NCBI RefSeq assembly: GCF_900119385.1
Contig: NZ_FPKO01000009.1
Coordinates: forward strand, 891,405 to 955,404
DNA from: Thermophilibacter mediterraneus
GTDB lineage: Bacteria; Actinomycetota; Coriobacteriia; Coriobacteriales; Atopobiaceae
DNA: 64,000 nt
Reading direction: 5' to 3'
Shown here: one piece after another, positions 52,064 to 59,123 of the stretch
Layout: the number at the start of each line of letters is the position of its first letter
Position numbering within the stretch: position 1 is the stretch's first letter
Translations under genes and position numbers: made by a program
Notes under the pieces: generated by a model
Told to the model about the DNA's origin: nothing
Database searches by the model: none
Seen by the model: only the letters and a program-made list of their open reading frames with translations

Positions 52064-52262
52064 GTGTGTCCTCCTGTCCTCCTCGGACCTGCTCCGCCTC
52101 CTGGAGTCCACGCCCCAGGGGCTGACGTCGGCCGACGTCATGGGCCTGTTCGGCGTCTCGGAGAGGGTCGCCCAGGGCAGGCTCCGCAAGCTCCTCGCGC
52201 CCGGCACGGGGGTCGAGAGGACCCGGGAGGGACGGTCCTTCAGGTGCCGCCTGACATGCTGA
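52064..52262 (+). pseudogene. C-terminal fragment of an AlbA_2-type protein
   Basis: The frame encodes LLRLLESTPQGLTSADV, FGVSERVAQGRLRKLL and a final RSFRCRLTC. This aligns closely with the C-terminal winged helix of the complete AlbA_2 gene at 61861-63306 (LLRLLEETPGGLTSADV, LGVSERVAQARLREL, SLRYRLGD). Everything upstream of this domain is missing and the break lies about 30 bases from the 5' block of SLH gene D. It reads away from gene D, just as the intact homologue reads away from gene F. Confidence 0.8.
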
Positions 52263-52351
52263 CGCCGAACGCTTCGCCGAATGCCCGAACGATTCGCTCG
52301 AGCGCCGAACGGCTGCGCCCGGCCCGAAGCCCGCCCGGCCCCGCCTCGCGT

Positions 52352-52459
52352 CATGTGAAAAAGATGCACCCCGTGCAAATCTTTCACATGTTGCGCCGGC
52401 AGGGCGGCTGCTTCGCTTATCATGTGAAAAACTCGCACCATATGCAGATCTTTCACATT
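52352..52459. promoter_or_regulatory. two 39-bp palindromes upstream of the DUF4143 ATPase
   Basis: CATGTGAAA ... GCACCCCGTGC ... TTTCACATG (52352-52390) and CATGTGAAA ... GCACCATATGC ... TTTCACATT (52421-52459) are two dyads with the same half-site CATGTGAAA, 69 bases apart. A TATCAT -10-like box (52419-52424) overlaps the second. They probably bind a dimeric regulator of the downstream gene. Confidence 0.7.
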
Positions 52460-52469
52460 GGGGGGCACC

Positions 52470-53747
52470 GTGATCGTCAGGCAGAAGTACCTCGACCAGC
52501 TCCTGCGGTTCCGCGACCGCGACCTCGTCAAGGTGGTCACTGGGGTGCGCCGCTGCGGCAAGTCCACGCTGCTGGACATGGCCCGCGAGGCGCTCGCGGC
52601 GGAGGGCGTGCCCCGGGAGAGGCTGCTCACCTTCAGGATGGAGTCGATGGAGTTCGACGGCATCGGCGACTACCGCGACCTCTACGCCATCGTCCGGGAG
52701 CGCGCCGAGGGGGTGGAGCGCCCCTACCTGTTCTTCGACGAGCTCCAGCAGGTCGAGGGCTGGGAGCGCGCGATCAACTCCCTCAGGGTGGACATGCCCT
52801 GTGACATCTACGTCACCGGCTCGAACGCGTTCCTGCTCTCGAGCGAGCTGGCGACCTACCTGTCGGGCCGCTACGTGGAGGTGGGGATGCTGCCGCTCAC
52901 CTTCGCAGAGTACCTGGACTTCCGCGGGGCGGAGTGGTTCGGGGCGGACGGGCCGCGCGCGGACCTGGTCGCGCTCCCGGACGGGGGGTACGGGTCGCTC
53001 CAGGCCATGCTCGACCAGTACCGCCGCTTCGGGGGCATGCCGTTCCTCGCGCTCTCGGAGCCGGACGTCGCGTCCCACCGCGCCTACATGTCCTCGCTCT
53101 ACGACACCGTGATCGTGCGCGACATCCTCGAGCGCGACCGCAGGCGCGGCAGGCGACAGGTCACCAACGCCGACCTGCTGCGCCGCCTGTGCGCCTTCCT
53201 CGCGGACAACGTGGGCAACGAGAGCTCCGTGAACTCCATCGCGGGGACCATCCGGGCGGAGGGGTCGCGCGTCGCGAACGACACGGTGGACGCCTACATG
53301 GGGGCGCTGCGCGAGGCCTACCTCTTCTACCGCGCCAAGCGCTACGACATACGCGGAAGGGAGCTGCTCAAGACGGGGGGCAAGCACTACCTCGTGGACG
53401 TAGGCCTGAGGAGCTTCCTGCAGGGCTACCGGGACGCCGACCAGGGGCGCGTCTTCGAGAACGTGGTCTACCTCCAGCTGCTCTACGACGGCTACTCCGT
53501 GTCCGTGGGCAGGCTCCGCGCCGGCGAGGTCGACTTCGTGGCGACGAGGGGCGACGAGCGCCTCTACCTCCAGGTCACCGAGGACATGACCGACCCCGCG
53601 ACCATGGAGCGCGAGCTGGCGCCGCTCAGGGCGGTGCGCGACTCCTACCCCAAGGCCGTCGTCGTCATGCGCGGGAGCTACCCGACCGACGTCGACGGCA
53701 TCAGGATCGTCCCCGCGGCGGACTTCCTGCTCCATCGCAGACGGTAG
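52470..53747 (+). CDS. AAA_14/DUF4143 ATP-binding protein
   Basis: A 425-aa protein of the widespread AAA_14 plus DUF4143 family. Walker A is TGVRRCGKSTLLDM (residues 29-42), Walker B YLFFDELQQVEGWE, sensor-like VTGSNAFLLSSELATYLSGR. The C-terminal DUF4143 (about 200-425) ends in a nuclease-like fold element (GEVDFVATRGDERLYLQV resembles the E...D...Q/K pattern of PD-(D/E)XK-like domains). Function unknown for the family. GTG at 52470 follows GGGGGGCACC; two palindromes lie directly upstream. It is convergent with the RloB-type gene. Confidence 0.85.
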   Translation: MIVRQKYLDQLLRFRDRDLVKVVTGVRRCGKSTLLDMAREALAAEGVPRERLLTFRMESMEFDGIGDYRDLYAIVRERAEGVERPYLFFDELQQVEGWERAINSLRVDMPCDIYVTGSNAFLLSSELATYLSGRYVEVGMLPLTFAEYLDFRGAEWFGADGPRADLVALPDGGYGSLQAMLDQYRRFGGMPFLALSEPDVASHRAYMSSLYDTVIVRDILERDRRRGRRQVTNADLLRRLCAFLADNVGNESSVNSIAGTIRAEGSRVANDTVDAYMGALREAYLFYRAKRYDIRGRELLKTGGKHYLVDVGLRSFLQGYRDADQGRVFENVVYLQLLYDGYSVSVGRLRAGEVDFVATRGDERLYLQVTEDMTDPATMERELAPLRAVRDSYPKAVVVMRGSYPTDVDGIRIVPAADFLLHRRR

Positions 53748-53767
53748 CGGGGGGCCGACAGCGAGGC

Positions 53768-54403
53768 CTAGTCCCCCGGAGGCAGCCCGAGGGCAGATCT
53801 GACGAAGAGGTCGACGTCGGTCATGGGAGACGTCGTCCCGTCCCTCCGGTTGCGATCCCTCACCCTGCCCGCGTTCCTCAGCGCGGCGTCGAGCCTGTCC
53901 GCGAGCCCGGGGCCGACGGGCCTCTTGTTGTCCCGGCTGTACGACGGCATGAACTCCCTCAGGTCCCTTATGACCTCCTCGGCGCTTCCGTACTCGCGAG
54001 TGGTGTACCGATAGTGGAGGAGCAGCCAGTACTCGAAGCACGGGTCGCTCATCGCCACCCGTATCCCCTCCTTCCGAGCGAGGGCGATCGCCTCCCCGAT
54101 GCCGGCCTGAGGATGCACCGCCCCCTCGGTGTCGAAGAGGACCCACCATTCGTCCACCAAGGGCTGGCTGCCGCTTCTGGCGGCGCGCGCGTTCTCGCAC
54201 CGCTCCCTTACCGCCGCCCTGACGAGCCCGAGCGGGTTGGATTTTCCCGCCCTGACGTACCTCAGCGCCCCGGACGGCACCCCGCGCATCAGGCGAACCC
54301 GCTCAACGTACTCCGGCTCCGTGACCGTACCCTCGGAGACGAAGGCGACGACTCTCCCCGGGCTTCTGCGCGCGGCTCGGCGTCGAAGGCTCGACCTCGC
54401 CAT
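53768..54403 (-). CDS. RloB-domain protein (AbiLii-like)
   Basis: A 211-aa RloB-family protein: VAFVSEGTVTEPEYVERV at residues 19-36 and SDPCFEYWLLLHYRYTT near 125 are the hallmark motifs of this Toprim-like family. It follows the AAA ATPase with one base between stop and start, and its ribosome site (GGGAGGGGAAG) lies in the end of the ATPase gene. AAA ATPase plus RloB pairs occur in restriction-linked and abortive-infection loci (AbiL-like). Role here: probable nuclease or effector subunit. Confidence 0.8.
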   Translation of the reverse strand: MARSSLRRRAARRSPGRVVAFVSEGTVTEPEYVERVRLMRGVPSGALRYVRAGKSNPLGLVRAAVRERCENARAARSGSQPLVDEWWVLFDTEGAVHPQAGIGEAIALARKEGIRVAMSDPCFEYWLLLHYRYTTREYGSAEEVIRDLREFMPSYSRDNKRPVGPGLADRLDAALRNAGRVRDRNRRDGTTSPMTDVDLFVRSALGLPPGD

Positions 54404-54404
54404 C

Positions 54405-55688
54405 CTACTTCCCCTCCCGCGCGGGCGCGAAGCGCCGCGGGACCACGGGGACGGCGGAGTACCGGCCAGCAAGATAGCCCTGCTCAAGCGCCTCCCCCTT
54501 GCGGGGACCATAGTCGGTGAGCGGGACCACCTCCGTGGACCCATCGCGCTTGTCGACGAGCCACACCTGGTCGCGCCTCAGGAGGTCGTCGCTCAGGGGG
54601 CGCGTGTTGTGGGCGCTGAACAGGAGCTGGGCGTCGTTCGGGTTCGAGTCGGGGTCCTGGAAGCTCCGGATGAGGGCTGACAGGAGGGTGGGGTGCAGGG
54701 AGGCGTCAAGCTCGTCGACCACCATCGTCGCCCCGCCCTCGAGGGCGACGGCGACGAAGCCGCTCAGGTCGAAGATCCGATTGGTGCCGTCCGACTCCCT
54801 CCCCATGTCAAATGTCGCCATGTCGCCCCGTGGCCCCCTGTGGCCGAACACAACCGACTTCATCGTGTCGGGCACCATGTCGACAGGGATGCTTGCCGAC
54901 CGCGCTATGGCGACCCTGTCGTCCTCCCCGATCTCCCTTCTCTCGACGGAGACGTCGGAGATGCCCAGGTCCGCCGACCTCACCATCTCGCGGATGAACG
55001 ATCTGGCGAAGTCGGACCCCCTGTTCCCGTCGATTATTTCCCCGGAGAACGGGAAGTCGTTGCTCCCGCTCGGCCCCCTGTTCAGGTACACGAGCCCGTC
55101 CCTGAACCATTCGTGCACGGGAGCGATGGCGTCGTGCGACCTGAGGTTCTGGTAGTTCGCCAGGAAGGAGAGAAGCGGGACGTTGTCGTTGAGGAGCTGG
55201 AGGGCGGCCTTGGGGACGGAGACGTGCGTCGACCCCTGAACCCCCCTCGGGCCGCGCCGGAACCAGAGCTGCTCCTTTCCCTTGGGATATGCGCGGAGGT
55301 CCTCCCCGGTGATCGCGTAGGCGGTGTGGGAGAGCTCGTAGCGGTAGCGGACCCCCCGCGCGACGAACTCGACGAGGTAGCGAGTCGGCCTCTTGGGGCT
55401 GTCGCGGTCGAGGGCGAACGGGGCGTGGGGCAGGGGCGCGCTGGGCCCCTTGCCGTAGGAGCCGAGGATGAGCTCCCGGAGGTTGCGAATGGCGCCCAGC
55501 AGCGTCGACTTACCCGCGGCGTTTGGGCCGTACACGGCGAGGCACCTCAGATAGCTTAGCCCGGAGAGGCCGGGGAGGGACCTCTCGATCAGCCCTCCGT
55601 CCCCGTCCTTGAGGCGAGAAGCAACGAAGGATATCTCCTGATAGTCCCTTATGGACCCGTAGTTCTCCACCCCAAATCGTATGAGCAT
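54405..55688 (-). CDS. AAA15-type ATPase (RloA/AbiLi-like)
   Basis: A 427-aa ATPase of the ABC-like AAA_15/AAA_21 class. Start FGVENYGSIRDYQEISFVAS (matches the FrRNFrSI-type beginning of this group), Walker A VYGPNAAGKSTLLGAIRN, ABC-type Walker B AVALEGGATMVVDELDASLHPTLL, and switch His in LLFSAHNTRPLSDDLLRRDQ. ATG at 55688 has GGAGGCAGCG; an upstream start at 55718 adds ten residues. Forms a two-gene operon with the RloB-type gene, a layout found in putative phage-defence systems. SLH gene E starts divergently 240 bases away. Confidence 0.86.
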   Translation of the reverse strand: MLIRFGVENYGSIRDYQEISFVASRLKDGDGGLIERSLPGLSGLSYLRCLAVYGPNAAGKSTLLGAIRNLRELILGSYGKGPSAPLPHAPFALDRDSPKRPTRYLVEFVARGVRYRYELSHTAYAITGEDLRAYPKGKEQLWFRRGPRGVQGSTHVSVPKAALQLLNDNVPLLSFLANYQNLRSHDAIAPVHEWFRDGLVYLNRGPSGSNDFPFSGEIIDGNRGSDFARSFIREMVRSADLGISDVSVERREIGEDDRVAIARSASIPVDMVPDTMKSVVFGHRGPRGDMATFDMGRESDGTNRIFDLSGFVAVALEGGATMVVDELDASLHPTLLSALIRSFQDPDSNPNDAQLLFSAHNTRPLSDDLLRRDQVWLVDKRDGSTEVVPLTDYGPRKGEALEQGYLAGRYSAVPVVPRRFAPAREGK

Positions 55689-55927
55689 CGCTGCCTCCTT
55701 CGCATCCATCTCATTCAATCTTAGTTCGATATTCGCGAGAATTGTTCGAAAAGTGACTTGAGTGGAGCAATTATTCGCGCAATCGGAACATGCTCATCCA
55801 TTCCCCGGGATGCGGAGCTTGTTCGATCCGGCGGTTGCGCCCAGTCGACCAACGTGCATGGGCTCCGCCGGCTGGGGCGCCTCGTCGCGCCGCCCCAGTC
55901 CCCTTCCCCCTTAAAAGGAGACAACAC

Positions 55928-58660
55928 ATGACAGCTTGCACCAACAACGGGGGGAGCAGGGCCCGTCGCGCCGTCACCGCGGCGCTCGTCGGCGTCCTCT
56001 CCGTCGGCGCGGCCCCCATGGTCGCGCTGGCGACCGGCGCCGCCCCGGCGTCCGGCGACGTGAGCCTCCAGGTCGCCACCGACCCCTCCTCCGTCGAGGA
56101 CGGCACCATCGTCAGGTTCGAGGGCTCCCGCCAGGAGGGCGACACCTTCGTCGCCAACGGCAAGGGCCAGGGCCTTATCCCGACCAAGGTCCAGCCCTTC
56201 GGCACCACCGACATCAACTCCCGTGTTAACGTTGTCGACTGGGTCGTCTACAAGCTCTCCGACTCCACCGGCAACCTCTCGACCAGCGCAACCGACGCCA
56301 CCAAGGGCCGCACGATCGACGGCAAGGCGTTCTACTACGAGACGAAGCTCAGCGCTGAGACCCTTCCTACTGAGGTCGGCGAGTACGCGGTCTTCGCTAA
56401 CGTGATGGTCGGCTCCACCAAGGTCTATGTCAGCGAGGGCGCCACGTTCTCCATCGAGGCTGCCAAGCTCTCCGATGCGACCCTCTACCAGGTGAACGCG
56501 TCCGACACCGACGACCTCTCGGACACCACCTACACCTTCAACACGGGTAACTGGCAGCTCACCAACAGGGCTACCTCTGACCTTGGCAACGTTGCGGGCT
56601 TCAACCGCCTCGCCCTCAAGGTCGGCAACACCCAGCTCGACATGAGCCAGTTCACCTTCGACTACTACACGAAGGCCGGCAAGCAGGTTGCGGGCAACGA
56701 CATCGTGAACGCCGGCGACTACTACGTCATCGTCTCCGGTATCTCCACCGGTGACTACAAGACCCAGAAGCAGCGCTTCGACTTCACCATCGCCCCGTAC
56801 GACGTCGCGCAGGCGAACATCGTGGCAGAGGACAAGGTGTGGAGCGTCACTGGCGGCGACACCACCAAGACCACGCTCGCGACCATCGATGGCGTGCCGT
56901 ACGGCAGCAGCTGGCTGAGCCCCTTCATCTCGCTCGACTACCCGAACGTCGCGACGACGACCGGCCCCGCCTCCGTCACCGTCAACGTGAACGCTTCCGC
57001 GCTCAAGGATCCGTCCGGCAGGTTTGACTACACGGGCTCCATCATCAACTCCCAGGTGGTCAATTACAACGTCGTCAGCGCCATCGCGACTACGGATGCC
57101 TTCTACGGCACGACCAACTTCTCAGCCAAGACGATCGCGACGGACTACTCCGACGAGGAGACCGAGGTCTTCGACGCTTCCAAGGTGTCGGTGTCCTACA
57201 CCAACCCGAAGGACGGCAAGAAGGTCGACACCGACGCCTACACCCTGCGCGTCGTCAACACCGTGACCAACGAGGTCGGCGGCGTCGAGATGCTCGCCAA
57301 CTCCGGCTCCTACACGGTGGAGGCCGTCCTCGACTCCGAGGCCCTCGACTACGCAGTCGCCGGTCGCAGCGCCCAGATGAAGGTCACCGTCACCAAGGGC
57401 GCCATCGCCTCCACAGACGTCGCGTTCGCCTGGAACGATGACATCGTGACCACGGGCGCCATCTCCGACCAGTACGTCCCCGGCCGCGACCTTCTCGACG
57501 AGATCACCGTCACCGTCAGGACCGACAACGGTGTCGTGCCCTCCTCCGACTACGAGGTCGTCGTCACCGACGCCAAGGGCGACCAGGTCGACGAGATCGT
57601 CGAGCCCGGCACCTACCGCGTCCAGGTCGTCGCCGACGGCTACACCATCAGCGAGACCGACAGCCGCCTGAGCGTCACCGTCGCCAAGCGCAACCTCGCC
57701 GCCACGGGCCTCCAGGTCCGCGCCAAGAACACCCTCAACTGGGAGTCCGACGACAACAACAACGGCAACATCGACAGCTCCGAGATTCACCGCGCCCTCG
57801 TCTACACAGGCGATGTCCTCACCCCGTCCTACGAGTGGTCGCTCGACGGCAAGACCTGGTACGACCTGCCCGCCGACGAGGTTACCCTCACCTACTTCAA
57901 GAAGGGCGACACCAAGGAGGTCGACCTCAAGAACGTCGGGTACTACGACGTCCTCGTCGAGGCCAAGGGCGGCTCCGCTCACTACACCAACGAGAAGAGC
58001 GGCGTCGAGGTCGAGGTGACCGACCGCAGGGTCTTCGCCGACGTCCCGAGCGACGCCTTCTACGCGCAGAGCGTGTACCAGGCCGCCGACCAGGGCTACA
58101 TCGGCGGCATCGGCGGCACCAACCTCTTCGCCCCGATGAACAGCATCACCCGCGCCGACGTGGCGTGCGTGCTCTACCGCATGGCCGGCGGCTCGATTGA
58201 GTCCAGCAAGGAAGACCTGACCAACGAGCAAATTGCCACGATCTCCAGGTTCATCGACGTCGACAAGAACGCGTACTATGCCCGCGCCGTCGCGTGGGGC
58301 GTCGAGATGGGCATCATGAACGGCTACGGCGACACGTTCGGCTCCGCCCGCAACATCACGACCGAGGAGTTCGTGACCATGCTCGCCCGCTACGCGGAGA
58401 AGATGGGCACCGACACCGCCGTCGACACCGACGCCGTGCTCGCCTCCGTCTCCGACGGCGACGAGGTCTCCGGCTACGCCCGCGATGCCGTCGCCTGGGC
58501 CGTCTCCGAGGGCTACATCGCCAAGGGCGGCAACTCCATCGCCCCGCAGGAGAACGTGGCCCGCTGGCGCACGGTCATGATCGCCGTGGACTTCCAGCCG
58601 ACCCAGCTGGACGTCATCACCGACAACCCCAACGCGGACACTCCCGGCACCACTGAGTAA
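55928..58660 (+). CDS. SLH-anchored variable surface protein E
   Basis: A 910-aa paralogue with the family signal peptide and GAAPASGDVSLQ exit. The variable region to about residue 695 includes SSDYEVVVTDAKGDQVDEIV then EPGTYRVQVVADGYTI. SLH motifs from about 701: VFADVPSDAFYAQSVYQAAD with GYIGGIGGTNLFAPMN, DVDKNAYYARAVAWGVEMG with GYGDTFGSARNITTEEF, and YARDAVAWAVSEGYIAKGGN. The end (YIAKGGN, QENVARWRTVMIAVDFQP) is nearly the same as in C, suggesting gene conversion. The frame extending back to 55790 lacks a ribosome site and signal-peptide logic and is rejected. Confidence 0.9.
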   Translation: MTACTNNGGSRARRAVTAALVGVLSVGAAPMVALATGAAPASGDVSLQVATDPSSVEDGTIVRFEGSRQEGDTFVANGKGQGLIPTKVQPFGTTDINSRVNVVDWVVYKLSDSTGNLSTSATDATKGRTIDGKAFYYETKLSAETLPTEVGEYAVFANVMVGSTKVYVSEGATFSIEAAKLSDATLYQVNASDTDDLSDTTYTFNTGNWQLTNRATSDLGNVAGFNRLALKVGNTQLDMSQFTFDYYTKAGKQVAGNDIVNAGDYYVIVSGISTGDYKTQKQRFDFTIAPYDVAQANIVAEDKVWSVTGGDTTKTTLATIDGVPYGSSWLSPFISLDYPNVATTTGPASVTVNVNASALKDPSGRFDYTGSIINSQVVNYNVVSAIATTDAFYGTTNFSAKTIATDYSDEETEVFDASKVSVSYTNPKDGKKVDTDAYTLRVVNTVTNEVGGVEMLANSGSYTVEAVLDSEALDYAVAGRSAQMKVTVTKGAIASTDVAFAWNDDIVTTGAISDQYVPGRDLLDEITVTVRTDNGVVPSSDYEVVVTDAKGDQVDEIVEPGTYRVQVVADGYTISETDSRLSVTVAKRNLAATGLQVRAKNTLNWESDDNNNGNIDSSEIHRALVYTGDVLTPSYEWSLDGKTWYDLPADEVTLTYFKKGDTKEVDLKNVGYYDVLVEAKGGSAHYTNEKSGVEVEVTDRRVFADVPSDAFYAQSVYQAADQGYIGGIGGTNLFAPMNSITRADVACVLYRMAGGSIESSKEDLTNEQIATISRFIDVDKNAYYARAVAWGVEMGIMNGYGDTFGSARNITTEEFVTMLARYAEKMGTDTAVDTDAVLASVSDGDEVSGYARDAVAWAVSEGYIAKGGNSIAPQENVARWRTVMIAVDFQPTQLDVITDNPNADTPGTTE

Positions 58661-59123
58661 GTTTTAGCTAGGACCCGCTAGGGGCGGGGGCCTCGCGCCC
58701 CCGCCCCCTCAGAGGGCCCGCCGGTGCCCGCTCGACGCCGAGCGGTCACCGACGAGCCTTACTGGCAGAGCAAGCTGTCGCGTGAGAAGGCTGATCGGCG
58801 AGGCGCGAGGCCTCCCCCTGGGGCTCGCAACGAGAGGGGGAGGCCGAGCCGCGCGAGCTCCGACATCTAAAGACGAAGGCCCGGAGACAAGGTCTCCGGG
58901 CCTTCTTGCACTCTCTGAACACGACGCCGCCCCCTCCCCCCGTTGCGAGCCCCGGGGAGGGGGCGGCCGCCTCGCCACTCGGCCAATCCGCACCTTCGAC
59001 AGCTTGCTTGCAGGTAGGCCTGTCGGAGCGTTCTTGTTAAAGAGCGCTCCGGCAGAGCCGCCCGCGTGCCCGGGGGCGGGGGTACCGCCCCCGGGCGACT
59101 GGAGCTAGGAGCTGGGCCGCAGC
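58661..59123. terminator. E/F convergent junction: terminators and inverted REP-like arms
   Basis: For E: GGGGCGGGGGC ... GCCCCCGCCCC (58681-58707). Centre: GAAGGCCCGGAGAC/GTCTCCGGGCCTTC (58875-58905) followed by TTG. For F: CCCGGGGGCGGG-GGTA-CCGCCCCCGGG (59070-59095). Arms: left 58751-58850 and right about 58925-59020, inverted; GCAAGCTGTC at 58770 and GACAGCTTGC at 58998. The centre stem differs from those of the other junctions while the arms are conserved. No gene present. Confidence 0.75.

Noticed and set aside
49251-52262. 1,003-codon plus-strand open frame opposite SLH gene D
   Set aside because: Antisense shadow; only its last part (52064-52262) is meaningful, as the AlbA_2 fragment.
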